DNA from: Tigriopus japonicus
Taxonomy: Eukaryota; Arthropoda; Copepoda; Harpacticoida; Harpacticidae
Assembly (NCBI GenBank): GCA_010645155.1
Contig: CM021321.1
Span: 4,922,313 to 4,986,312, forward strand
Reading direction: 5' to 3'
DNA length: 64,000 bases
Shown here: in pieces, positions 46,001-58,300 of the stretch
How positions within the stretch are numbered: position 1 is the first letter of the stretch
Layout: every line of letters begins with the position of its first letter
The notes under the pieces: generated by a model
Database searches by the model: none
Told to the model about the DNA's origin: nothing
Seen by the model: only the letters and a program-made list of their open reading frames with translations
Position numbers and translations under genes: made by a program

Positions 46001-49000
46001 CCGCCTTTAGAGTCATGTCATAGAAACCTAAGACTCTTGCCATAGAGATATTGAGTCACAAAATTAACGTTACGTAACACTTGGCTATGTATAACAAATT
46101 AACAAATGTTTTATCTATGCAACACAACTCTGAGGAACGAACTGGCTCCATTGTAAAAGTTTACTCCTCCTTCAGACTTGGATAAAAGAAGGAAGCTCGT
46201 TTCTGTATACTGCCACCAAACACTATTCCTACATCAAACATGTCAAGATCTTGGTGCCCAAATCATGGAACTATAACTCGGCCCTCCCTACCTCTGAAGT
46301 TTCCTTTGAAGTGAGTTTTCTGTCATCAGCGTTCGGAACATCTCTCACGTGACCTTTTCTTGGTCTAGGATGGCGATATTGTAATTGACACCGGAAATCC
46401 CGCTTATGGAGATGCGCCCTACACCATTCAAACTGGACAGTGTGGAGAACCTGGCGAAAACATTATGGTTCCCAAAGACTATCTATTGAATTTGGATTCT
46501 TCATCCACGGAGAATTATGGCCCTCCTTCCCACGTGTTCGTTCACGAGTGGGCCAAGTACCGATACGGAGTTTTTGAGGAACACGGCTATCCTGAAGATG
46601 ACAAATATCCCATGTTTTATCTAAAATCTGACTATACTTCTGAGGGACTTGTCAATAATCTAGTCCCCAACTTTTGCACCAACAAACCGCTTCAAGGACG
46701 ATGGACGTATGACAGACAATTCAAGGTACTTAGGGTTTAGGGAAAGTCGGATTCAATCTTTGCCTCGTACTTCAACAGGGATAATTTTGAAACTTGTTCC
46801 CTCGGAGATGACAACACACCTGGACCCAATTGCTTCTTTGTTCCCGACACGGGGTCAACAAATGATGGAATAAAGAGTTCCATAATGGCAGTGCCATTTT
46901 TACAAAATGTGAGTATCAACGTGCTGATATTTGTTTTAGGCTTGGAAACGCACATATTTGTTCTTTCTTTTGGCAGATGGATCACTTCTGTGAGGACAAT
47001 GATGGCGGTTTTTCTCACGACTTTCTAGGACCTACCAAGCACAATGCTTTATGCGATTCGAGAAGCGTGTGGGACGTTATCTCCAGCAATGCTGATTTCC
47101 AAGATGCTAATTTTCAACCAGGGGAGCAAGAGAGCTCCAATGAAACAACCTTTGAGATCCTACGTCCAGATGAAGCAAGATTTGTCATGGTCATCGACAA
47201 ATCCGGAAGTATGGACGGACCTAAAGACCATCCCCGTATCAACCGCCTCAAACAAGCCTCTTCGAGGTGGATCTTAAATGATATTTGGGATGGCACTTCT
47301 CTTGGAGTGACCTCGTTTTGGTGAGTTTTATTGTGCCTTTTAACCCTCTAATGGTCAAGCTTTTCTTGTAAATCGTGCCGAAAGTTAACATCAGCGCTCT
47401 CTAATGAAGCTATGATGTCGACATCGATATTGGAATGACTGTGGTGTCGGAGGAAACACGAAAATCTTTAGCTGACGCCGTCTTGGACATCAAAACGTGT
47501 GACTACACTTGTCTTGGATATGGGTTCAAAAAAGGAATCGAGGTAAGCCTCAGTTCAAAGTTTCCTAAAAAAAATCAATAGAAGTGCTCAATCCTATTAG
47601 GTACTGACTGACAATGGGAAAATTAATGGCGGGGTGATGATTTACATCACGGATGGGGACTGGAATTGTGATGACAACCACGGCCATGATGACTCAAATT
47701 TGAACGACCCAATCATTAAAAAACTAATAGAGGACTACAATATCAAGATTATTACTTTGGCATTCAGGTAAATGGGAGGTTTTTTGGGAGGGGAGGGGGG
47801 TTAAAAGTAATTTCATTTAATCTTTTTCAACCATATTTTTCCAGTGAAGGTGCTGATCCAAATTTGGAAAACTTGGCGAAATGGAGCAACGGAAAGACTT
47901 ACTTTATTCCCGACGGTACCTCATTGAGACGTTTTCTTCCATTACACAATCATTCAAGTGTTCTTTATTCCATTTTCAGAGGAAGGCATTGAAGACTTGA
48001 ATGATGCGCTCTCCGGATCATTGACCTATCAACCGGCAGTTCCAACGGGTGAAATGGAATTCATTGTGAGACGACCAACATTTCGTCAATGATGCATAAT
48101 TTGCAAACATTTCCTGAGTAAATTCTCTTTAGATTCTGCAAGACTCCGTCAGTGATTTTGAAAACCCAGATTCAGACGAGAACAAACGGATGCCATTCAT
48201 CATCGACCGGACCATTGGACGAGACGTCAAGCTTAGTTTTGACTTCACCGGAGATGACATTGACTCTTTCAGAAAAATTAGGTTCTTCAAACCTGACTGC
48301 CAAAATAGTGAATGCATCAAGAATATCGACTTATCCGATATTAAGACTCTTCATCTTCAGCATATCGAACCAACTCTAGAGGTAATAACTAGACACGTAA
48401 CAAGCATGGTAGAACACAATTTGAATCTCTTGAAATCTATGTAGGAAGGCCTTTACCAATTGGAAATCGTAACCAGTAAGAAGCTGAAATTCTGTTCTGT
48501 CGTTGTGGCATCAAAATCCAAGGAGGAAACTGTTAAGCCCTTCAGAACCAAGTGCTGGGCCACAATTGGTAAGCTAAGCGAAAAATGACAGAAGGCTGGA
48601 TGTTGAGGTTCCTACTTCAGAAGGAAAATCATCATTGCGTTTTGTAGGCAAATTGTGCTCTTGATTGTATTGGATATTCTGAGACTTGAAGGAGCTAAAA
48701 TTACAAATAGGGATTTCGCATAATGTTAAAGGTAATTTAGGTCAAGAAGCGCTGAATTTGCAAAGGAAAAATGATCACAAAAGTTTGACCTGTTTTCGAA
48801 CTTTTAGGCATGGACAAAAGAAAATGATCATTTTCCACAATGTCTGAGGTTGTACCAATGCTATTTTGCACTTAGAGAACTCCTGCTTTCAAGGAGGCTT
48901 TGCATAAGACATTCTTCATTAACGGTTTAATAATCACATGATCATTTTGTAAGCTTCAGGTCATTTTGTTTTCTAGGGAATGATGAGACAGATGTTGGTC

Positions 49001-50263
49001 AATACCCTGTTGGTGTAATTGCTCAAGTCACCCAAGATAATAAACCAGTCATGAATGCCAAAGTCATGTAAGTTATTCGTCATGAAGGTTATAAAAGAAA
49101 GATATTGCTTGTTTTCACCAATCAAATCACCTTGGACGGACTCAGTAGAAATGGTATACTGTACTTGATAAAGCTAGGGATTAGAACAAAATTGAAAAGT
49201 GATGAAAAACGATTGAAATTGTTTCGTTCCACAGGGCAAGCATTGAAAAATCGGGTGAAGCCAACGCCCTCGTGGTTGAACTCTTTGATGATGGAAAAGG
49301 CCCAGATGTGGTCGCAAATGACGGGCTCTACTCTCGATATGTTACCCGCTTTGACGACGACGGTCGCTACTTGATTCGTTGTCAAGTTCAAGGAGATGAG
49401 AACACCAATGTCAATGGAGGGTTCACCAATGGACGAATCTATCCGGCACAACCTGGATTAGCTGCTCCATTGTGTTGCGGAAGCAATACATTAATGTCTG
49501 GAACGATCCAGGAACCTACTGGCGATTTCGAGCGTAAAGCAGCAGGAGGGTCCATTAAGGTAGGTCGAAGGTTGTGTTCCAAAATCGAATGCGAGTTTTG
49601 ATTTCATTGAGTACTTTCTTAGGTCAAGAACGTCAACGGATTGAATCAGGTTCCACCCTTGAGAATCAAAGATCTCGAAGCCACTTACGACCTGGACCTT
49701 GACACCATCTCAATTGGATTCACAGCTCCGGGAGACAAATGGGATAATGGAACGGCTAAAAGCTATTCTGTCCGATTCTCTGAATCGCTATCGAACTTAA
49801 CCTCTAGATTTGATGAATGTGAAGAGATCACGAAGGAATGGGTGGTTGATGGAAGCTTGGAGCCTTTGGAAGCTCGGGAGCATATTCATTTCAAGTTCAA
49901 CGCCAGCGACCTCTTAAAAGACACAATCTATTACTTTGGTGTCAAAGCTACCAACAAGAATAATGTGAAATCTGACTTGTCTAATACCGTGTCTCTGGCT
50001 TTGGCACCAAGAACAGACCTTTCAGGTTAGACAACGTTGAACCCAACAACAAACCTTTTTCATCTGACACAACTTCTTACGACTTTTCAGACGACCCTGA
50101 GGACCCTAAAGGCTTATCGGCAGGAGCAATTGCCGGAATAGTGATAGGGTCTATCTTGGGATTGTTCATCGTCATTTTCATCGTTTATTTGCTTGTGGTT
50201 AAGAGATGGCGAAAAAAACTGGTCTACAAAGTATCGGCCAAAACAACTGCCACAACTGAGTAA
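43007..50263 (+). CDS. CLCA-like protein 2 (tandem paralogue), zinc site partly lost
   Basis: Fifteen coding exons: 43007-43168, 46176-46310, 46369-46706, 46779-46908, 46977-47320, 47410-47542, 47601-47767, 47845-47915, 47980-48065, 48133-48381, 48445-48568, 48977-49067, 49235-49559, 49623-50025, 50091-50263. They give 976 aa, all in phase. The start at 43007 gives the signal peptide MRLLILVFNVLLAI. The peptidase signature reads HEWAKYRYGVFEE (158 on): His and Glu are kept but the second zinc His is Lys. VWA MIDAS is DKSGSM (329 on) with YITDGD. A fibronectin-III-like block (FTAPGDKWDNGT) and a membrane helix (about 930-956, IVIGSILGLFIVIFIVYLL) with a short basic tail end the protein. Same family role as its neighbour, type I membrane topology. 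Eleven of its 14 introns are shared in position and phase with CLCA-like 1. Intron 1 is 3007 bp and holds a mariner remnant. Confidence 0.93.
43283..43839. mobile_element. Tc1/mariner-type element remnant in CLCA-2 intron 1, 557 bp
   Basis: Left end CAGGGTGTACCGCTTAAACT and inverted right end CAGGGTGTACCTTCTAAATT match perfectly for 11 bp, then imperfectly. TA flanks both sides (43281-43282, 43840-43841). It is related in terminal sequence and size to the element at 5567-6129. A 119-codon frame inside (43415-43774) shows no transposase motif that I recognise. Confidence 0.8.
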
Positions 50264-50514
50264 AATATTGTGCGTTAGTGTTTCTCTTCCATTTTTATTC
50301 CAAGCAAATGAGTTTCATATTATCTTCAACCTCTCCTTGATCGTTCACGAACGCGTTATTTCCCGTGGTGGTTAAGTCATCCGGACATTTAGGCACAGGG
50401 TTACTTAGGATATAGAACCACTTCCTTCCAAACCAAAAATTTCCAGGGGTGGGATCGTACATGCCTGGAGATGGAACAGCGTTTGCAATAAGATAAGAAA
50501 CAGAGACGAATGGA

Positions 50515-51118
50515 GGTAAATAGGTCACAAACCAAACGGTCACACTAAAAAGGTCACGAGGAAAAGGTCACAAACAAAACGGTCACACTGAAAAGGTCAC
50601 GAGGAAAAGGTCACAAACAAAACGGTCACAGTTAAAATGTCACGGTAAAAAAGTCACAAGGTAATATAGTCAAAGTAAAAATGTCACAGAAAAAAGTCAC
50701 AAGGTAAAATAGTCAAAGTAAAAATATGACGGTAAAAAGGTCACTTTTCCAAGAATATGATTGCGTAAAGGTATTTCATACTCTCTTTAATAGTACTTGT
50801 TTTGGGTTGTGGTCTTGTAACTAAATGAAAAACATTACCAAAACTTTTAAAAAAGTAACAAGGTCGAATATCATTGAAGGCTGCAACATCCTCTTCCTTG
50901 TTTATCTAGATGTGACCATACGCGAGGAAAGATTTGGCTGAAAAATTGCAATGAAAAAAAATTTTTGCTCAAATATTCTGGCAATTAAAAAAATAACAGC
51001 AACAAGGTATTAAGCAAGTCAAATATTGAAGGGTTCCTGGGGTCCTCCCCTGCCTACCTCCGGAACTTTCAGATATGGGATCTTTTTACTGCGACCTTTT
51101 TACTGGGACCTATTTACC
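50515..51118. repeat. Inverted-repeat-bounded element carrying a GGTCAC minisatellite
   Basis: GGTAAATAGGTC at 50515-50526 is repeated inverted as GACCTATTTACC at 51107-51118. From 50521 to about 50750, GGTCAC occurs nine times and close variants (GTCAC, GTCAA) six more times. The spacing is about 13-20 bp, with AAAC/AAAA/GAGG linkers. A few GGTC-type units also lie next to the right end. No coding capacity. It is likely a MITE with subterminal tandem repeats. Confidence 0.7.
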
Positions 51119-51149
51119 CCGCCCCGAGGGAGACATGTGAATATTTCTA

Positions 51150-51828
51150 TTACGACATCTTACTTATAATCCAACAACCTCGTTCTGGACAGATTTTCTC
51201 CTGAATTTTGGGGTGATCGTTGTAGTAGTAATACAAATACGACTTTTTGGGTTCCGTGATATCTTCTGTGGGAACAAAATTTGGGAACACGTGCTCATAC
51301 ACCGGATAAGAGCCGCTCATTTCCCCAATCTTCTCATATTTGATGATGGGTTGGTCCTTGTCGATGTTGTACTCGCCCATGATGTTTTGATAAAATGGGT
51401 CATCAATGTGAGTACCTAAAAAACAAGACAAACTTATAATCGAGTATTTTGACCCTTCCGTGAGAAGCTCACCCTCAATTTTCAATTTGGAGCAACATTT
51501 TCGAGTTTGGGAACTTTTAGTTGGATCTATCTTTTGTGATTGGGTATCTGTTAATGAAAACGTATGTTTAAAACGCATGATTAGGGTATCTTGGGGGGGA
51601 AATAAACTTGACCCTCTACTTGCCTCGGTCATTTGACGCCTGTTCTTGTTCATTCAGAAGCTCTTTGAGATATCTTTTTCCTTGGACTTGAAAATTCCTC
51701 ACTGCTTGTCTTACCAACGAAGGAAAAGCTTTGAGTCCGTTGTTCACTTGAGCCTCAAAGTATATTGTGCAAAAGCTCAAGACAATAGGTATCAAGAACA
51801 AAATGACGATCTTTCGACACGCGCCCAT
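51150..51828 (-). CDS. Small secreted protein of unknown family
   Basis: Three coding exons, 51828-51624, 51547-51473 and 51415-51150, give 181 aa. The first intron uses the GC-AG class (donor GAG/GCAAGT, last exon base 51624); the second is GT-AG. The start Met at 51828 opens a hydrophobic leader (MGACRKIVILFLIPIVLSF), so secretion is likely. The mature part has RKCCSKLKIEG, an Asp/Lys/Pro-rich middle, then YPVYEHVF, KKSYLYYYYNDHP and ERGCWIIS near the end. A 'PVY...YLYY...W-I' layout recurs in many secreted invertebrate proteins of unknown role, so I do not assign a function. It is transcribed divergently from the GPCR gene, with 490 bp between the start codons, so a shared promoter is possible. 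Confidence 0.75.
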
Positions 51829-52318
51829 TTCTCTGAATGATTCAAAACCGGGATCAAGAGTCAAAAAACCCGCACTCACTTTCGTCTACGGTCAATGACG
51901 AATCATTACAGACACCATTAACCCTGACATCTGTTCTACTTGAATACAACTTGAGATTGGAACACGTGGAGCTAAGCAATGTCGGGCTTGGAAAGCATCC
52001 TCACCTATTTGGAGATAACACTTGTTCTTTCTAGGACATACAAACTTGTACACGGCGAAAAGATGTATTATATGCAATAATAAACGTAGATTGAATGGAG
52101 AGTAAAATACCTTCGAAACTCATTATGGTGTGCCTACAAGGTCTTTCTTTTCGGGCATGGGAGGATCGAAAATGTCCAAAGATTTCAATTGCTGATAAAG
52201 GCGTCATTTTCTGATATTTAAATGCGAAGAAGCGGGCCCTAATTTTTTGATCATTGAGCGCGTAATTGCACATTTCAATTCCCCCTTAGTGAGGTCAGAC
52301 ACGTCGATCAAACTTGAG

Positions 52319-55131
52319 ATGTCGATTTTTGGAATAACGTTTTCATTCCTTTTGCAAGTTGTTTTGGGCATGAATAACCAAACTAAGGTGACAGTCTATA
52401 AATGTTGTGATCTGAGTATGATTTTTAGTCAAGAACTTCAGAAATGTGTCCCTGGGGCGTTTTCGCCGTCGTTATTGTCTATTTATTACGAAGAAGACGC
52501 TGAAGTTCAATTACACCCTTCAGAATTGACCTCCATTCATTACGTTTCCAAACCGATTCACGATACTGATTGCAACCATTCTGGACCCAAGTAAGTCGAT
52601 TCAAGGAGACCTGGTCGAATACAATGTGAATTCAAAGAGGTAATATTGTTTTAACATGAATAAGACAGTAGTATAATGAGTTCATTCTCTGAACAAAGTA
52701 TGGTTGTATGGGGAGAATGTGGGCAAATCAAAGGAGTTGAGCCCTCCAAAGCTAACTTCCATAAGGAAGCTCTTAAAATCGTAAAGTGACTTAAATTGCT
52801 CCAGTTCCCAATGGAGATGGCTCCAACCGTCCCAAACTGATAGATATTGGGTTTAAACTCAAGGGCATAAATGTTTGCCCTAATGTGTTTCTCTGAATGT
52901 TTTCGAAATCGGTCAATTGTAAAACGTGAGTATCGAAACTATCTGAGCTAAGATTTAATCTGCTGGATGATGTTAACATCCTCTTTTGGACAATAAGCTT
53001 TTTAAGTGATATCTGTTACTCACTTTCTGTTCTTTGTTACTGCTTACCTCTTCTAAATAAACAAAAAACATATCCTTCTTATTCATGGAAACAGTATGTC
53101 TTGAGGCATTTTTTTATTTTTCGAAGATTGTTCATAATTTCAGAATCCTCATGCCCGAAGTTCATCCCCAAGATGCTTATCAACTTATGGCCGATGGAAC
53201 CTTGTTCATGTCGGCTTACAATACGACCTTGTTTGGTGCTAACAATGAATATTGTCTCGAGGAAGTCCATTCAAATGTGACTAACGAGTCTACTCTGTGT
53301 GTGATTATTTGTCCACACTCTCACATGAAGACATCCAAGAGCTCCATGGAGGAGTTCCAATTCCAATGCCAAGCTAAATTCAAGCTCTATCCAATCCTCA
53401 TTGCCGTGTCTATTTTGAGCCTCGTTCTCACCCTTTTGATCTACAGTTTGGCCAACGACCTCAATAATGTTCCCGGAAAGAGCATCAAGAACTTGGCCGT
53501 AGCGTTGATTCTATCTTTGACGATGCTCTTAGTGGAACAACTAACTCAAGGACTGCCTCCAGTATTGTGCAGGTGCATTGGTACGATGCGACGTTTCAAG
53601 AAAGTTATTATCGGATGACTGATCTTGTTTTTGGTCCCATCTAGGTTACTTAATGTATCTTTTCTTCATGTCTGCGTTCTCTTGGATGACTTTGCTTTCG
53701 TACGACGTTATTAGCACGTTCAGGTAAGACATTTCAGTTGGATATATCCTCCTATTAGTCGAAAGTAGGAATAAGTTAAAACCTTTTCTAGAAAACTGAG
53801 ACCTAATCGAAGCAGCTTGTTTGAGAACGAGTCCCGATATTTCAAATATCAGCTTATTGGATGGGGTGGATCGGTTGGGTTGACATTGCTCACACTCACC
53901 ATGGATTTGGTTCCACTTCCAATGCGTTTCACTTGGTTAAAGCCCAAAATTGGCGTGGTCTCGTGTTGGTTTGCCGGCGATTTAGCAATTGTTCTTTACT
54001 TCTATGGACCCATTGGAACCATGTTGCTAGTGAATGTGAGTCTTTTCGTTCGGGTGGCGACTACTTTTTCCCATTTGGTCCAAGAAACAGTGGTGTTGCG
54101 AAAATTTAGCCAAATAGGGACGAAAACGATCCTGCGGAAGCACGTTTCCAACTCAAGTCATGATCAGCAGTTCCACTTACTCAGAGTCAGGTAACGGGGT
54201 TACTTTTAGTTACTTTTAAATATACATCTTGGACTTTAATTACAAAAAGATCTGTAAGGATCATTTATTCATGCAAAGAAATAGATGTCTTCTAAGTTAC
54301 AATCTTGCTTTCTTACAGATCTTTTTTTGTCACCGTGCATGTTTTGAGATTCAAATAGGGGAAAAGTAGAACAAGGAAATCGTAAGACATTTAGTGATCC
54401 TTGAGTAGAAATAACAAGACCGTTTTGCCCATCTCTATGATCTTATTTGTTGGTGGTATAATGACTTCAAATTTATTCGACTTTGAGAGCAATCAAAGCG
54501 ATCTTNNNNNNNNNNNNNNNNNNNNNNNNNNNNNNNNNNNNNNNNNNNNNNNNNNNNNNNNNNNNNNNNNNNNNNNNGCTTTCTTACAGATCTTTTTTTG
54601 TCACCGTGCATGTTTGAGATTCAAATAGGGGAAAAGTAGAACAAGGAAATCGTAAGACATTTAGTGATCCTTGAGTAGAAATAACAAGATCGTTTTGCCC
54701 ATCTCTATGATCTTATTTGTTGGTGGTATAATGACTTCAAATTTATTCGACTTTGAGAGCAATCAAAGCGATCTTGAAAAACCAATGCACAGGTTCAACT
54801 CACAATTAGAAAACTTTCATGTCAGATCATTTGTGCGTTGTTCAGAAAGGAATTATCTTTCATTATCTTTCATTTTAGGTTAGTTCTGGGTTTGAAGTTG
54901 TTCTGCGTCATGGGACTTTCTTGGACATTTGAGATCATATCGTGGATACTCTCGACGTCCACTCCTTGTTGGATATGGTATGTCCCGGATGCCATCAACC
55001 TTCTTCAAGGCTTCTGGATATTCCTTATATTTGGAGCCAAGACGAAGCGACTTGCAGAAACATTCCAGAAAGTGTTCAAACCTTCCCGCTCAATCAAGCA
55101 GCCTCCACCCTCTAACTCTAGTCTCTCCTAA
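52319..55131 (+). CDS. Methuselah-like family B GPCR
   Basis: Five coding exons, 52319-52590, 53144-53580, 53645-53723, 53792-54190 and 54879-55131, give 479 aa, all junctions GT-AG and in phase. A signal peptide (FGITFSFLLQVVLG) and a cysteine-bearing ectodomain of about 190 residues precede seven helices. Helices: LYPILIAVSILSLVLTLLI, IKNLAVALILSLTMLL, YLMYLFFMSAFSWMTLL, LIGWGGSVGLTLLTL, WFAGDLAIVLYFYGP, LKLFCVMGLSWTFEII and AINLLQGFWIFLIF. The 'GLSWxFEIISW' sixth helix and 'NLLQGFWIFLIF' seventh helix are typical of Methuselah-like receptors, an arthropod-expanded group tied to stress, lifespan and peptide sensing in flies. The ectodomain keeps the YCLEE and LCVIICP blocks. The intron before the last exon contains an assembly gap, so an extra small exon there cannot be excluded, but the frame joins cleanly without one. 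Confidence 0.9.
54309..54775. other. Assembly gap (72 N) flanked by a ~197-bp direct duplication
   Basis: N-run 54506-54577. The sequence 54309-54505, from GCTTTCTTACAGATC to CAAAGCGATCTT, recurs at 54578-54775 with one indel and one substitution noticed. The near-identity and the gap between the copies point to unmerged alleles in the GPCR intron, not a true duplication. Confidence 0.85.
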
Positions 55132-55364
55132 AGAATCTTCTTTACTCTCTTCTAGAACAGGTTGTGTCTAGAACACTCCGTTAGGGAGTGTTAAGTTCAA
55201 CGGGCTCGATAGAGCTCGATATCTGCACAAACTAAAGCGCCCTCTGTGTTCACAAAGAGATATGAAAGCCTGGGAAGGTCGGCCCTTAAAGTATTTATTG
55301 CCTAGCAACAACTGTGCACCAATATCACTTTTTGCCAGGCATGATTGGACGTTGTAAAAATTCC

Positions 55365-55370
55365 AATAAA
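55365..55370 (+). terminator. Poly(A) signal AATAAA of the GPCR gene
   Basis: Canonical hexamer 233 bp after the stop. Confidence 0.6.
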
Positions 55371-55371
55371 A

Positions 55372-58300
55372 TATCTACTTCCAAGCCGGGTCTCGGGTGA
55401 TCTTATTAAATTTCATGAGCACCGCTCCAACTACCCAACCCGACCGATTTATACAATCCAAAATTGAGGCCATCACCGACACACCGTCGTCGCTCGTCAT
55501 CATCACTACCACCGGTATTTGATGTGGGACTTTAGTTGTTTGTTTATCCAAAACTTGTCATATGTAGGGATAAAAATCTGATCGCATCCACTATTTAATC
55601 TGGGTTAATTGATTCGTGACAAACTATGAGCGTGAAAATTCATGTCATCTTTGCCATCATTGATGGGAGCCAGTCAGTCATTGTGCTCGAACGCTTCTAT
55701 GCAATTTGATTTTCATCTTTGATTGCCAAATAATAGGGCTGTTAATCCATATCGCTTGGAAACTGGTACAACGTCATCTGTAGATTATCAAGGTCTTCAA
55801 TATGAGAGCAAACACAAACACAGAGACAGCCAAACATCTACATTCTCTGAATATCTTATCCTTGCTCAATCTAAGATGACACGGGTATATCATACGTTGG
55901 CTTTTCAATATGTTTTTGAAAGTGCAATCCTTATCGTCCTTTCCAAAAAAAATCCTCTGCTCAGGAATCCGTTAGTGAAGGAGGTCAGGTTCTGGTCCAG
56001 GAATTGAGAAGTCCTTGGCTTGGAAAAGGGAATTCCTACGGGCAATGCACAATTGAACTGCCAAGGATACTTTCTCCAATAATCACGTTTTTTTCTACCC
56101 AATGCAAATATCTCGGCCATCGGTTGTCAAACTAATAGCAACCTAAACTGGATTGTGGAGAATCGTTTTTTAAACAAGTTATTGTGAAAAAAACAATACC
56201 TGAATTTTCACAATATGCTTACAAAAAAGTCTGGGCTCAGTTTTGCAAATGTTTTATCCCAACATTTATATTGTCGATGAAAACAATATTGGAAAATGGG
56301 ATTTAGTGCTCTCTAATGACTCGGCTAACTAGATTCAAAACAAATGTTTCTACCTAAATCGCTTAAGTGTTGACATTGATGCTTCCTGTTATTAGCATCA
56401 GTCCTGAGGGATGTAATTGATAAGTTCAATAAGCTGAAAAAAAGATTCAAGTGTGCAAGAGTAGTAGACTTTGGCCTTTTGCCCACATGATTAGTCGTTG
56501 GTAAAAAAATTGGACGTTGGTTCGAAATTTGAACAGGGGCTAGTCTTTATAATAGGCATTAAGGAGACCGAAAATATAAATGTCTCCATCCCAAAGATTT
56601 AGCTTTATGATGAAAACATCTTCTTAAGGATATCTAAAGATATTTGGCTACGACTTGTCCCAAGCCCTTGTCTAAGTGATGGTATATATTTTACTTTAAA
56701 TTACGTCTTTTTAATGAAAGGCGGGTAAGCTGTGGTGTGCCAATTCTAATGAACGAGACTATACGTATATGCATGCTCACTGGAGTGCCCACCCAATTTA
56801 AAGCGGGGCGGTTCATTGAACCGGAATGTGTGTTTTTTGGGCTTCAAAATAAATTAAGATCCTTTTCGCTACTGATATCCACGAGTTCGCTCGTCCGTCA
56901 ATCGTAGTTTTCCACGCCACCATTGTTTGTCCAATCTTGAACTTCTCTCTGAACTCAAGACATGGCATTGTGACATCTATAAACCGGGGTCTGTCGGTGT
57001 TCTTGTGCTAGAACGACTTCCACAGTAGACCCCCAATAATGGCACCTCGATTGCAAGAAGAAGAAGCACTTTGAAGAGAACCACTGCGAACTAAATAATC
57101 CACGAACGTCGCGGTGGTGGGACCCTAGCTGGCAAGTACAAAAAAGAGGAAGACCGAGAGAGTGGTAACGGCAAACAACTGCCTTTTTCAATCGTTACGG
57201 GCATCCATCTTGATTAAACCATCGAATCCTGCGTCTTCGGGACTGGTCATGGTTGTTGTTCGTTGCATGCTAGCAAGCAAGCTAACTAACCAACCAACCA
57301 ACCAACTGTATTGTGGGCTTTTTCCCCAACCAACGGCATTTTAGGCCGAAAAAGAGACTGTTTCCCTGGATTTTGAATGCCATTCACTCAGATAAAAGGT
57401 AGTCACAGAGGGAACGGTATGTTTGTGGTGGCAGAAGTGGTGGTAGTGATACACATATATTTGAAAATAGCAATGATGGCATCAGTTGTGGAATGAATGG
57501 TGACACAGCACTTGTAGATCCGGTAATCGCATGTAGGTGGATGGATGGGCGGAAAGAGTCTCTTGCAGGAGTAGTGTACCGTGTATCTCTTCTCGAATTG
57601 TGCGCGCCGTTGACTTCAACTCCCTCCATCCACGTTGAGAAGGAAAGAAAAAGATTCAATAAAAGCATCACCTAAGATGTCGATAAGACAAGCTCGTTAG
57701 ACTTGAATCGGCCAATGACAAAATGGCAACTTCCTGCCATCTTCCATCTGGCCCGCTTGTCATCCATCTTGCCATCGGTCAGGTGAACGAACATCTTCTG
57801 CACCTGGTCGAGACGAAACGCGGCAATAGAGCAGCATTCGATCCGCTGTTCATTTTCCTGGTTCTGAGGCTCTTTTTCACGTTTATTTCTTGCCTCTGTC
57901 CACGTGAAGTTCAAGTGCCATGCTGAGGAATCTTGAGACCGGATGCGCCTCAAACGTGGCTACTTTTATGGCCCCGATGAATGTGAGCGAAATCGAACTG
58001 CTTTAATATAAGTTTTGATGTGTTTATTTCAAAGCGCAAGCAAAGAGCAAAGATACATAGTACAGAATCGCTTTCGTAATGAACGGATGATGAGTATGAC
58101 CTCAAGTTATAATTTTGTTCCGATCCAAAATGGAGTCCAAACTAGAAACTTGGACCCCCAACTTGAACCTTGCATTATATCGAGAGGTCGTTTCTTCCAC
58201 GATGGACACAACATATAATGATACTTGAAAGCACTTAACAAACGTGTTCATGAAAGGTTAAATAGAGAGAGAATAAGAAGAAATTGAGCACATTAAAACT

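Noticed and set aside
50521..50750. GGTCAC array considered as a CRISPR-like array
   Set aside because: Units and spacers are far too short and similar to each other, the genome is eukaryotic, and inverted ends mark a transposable element.
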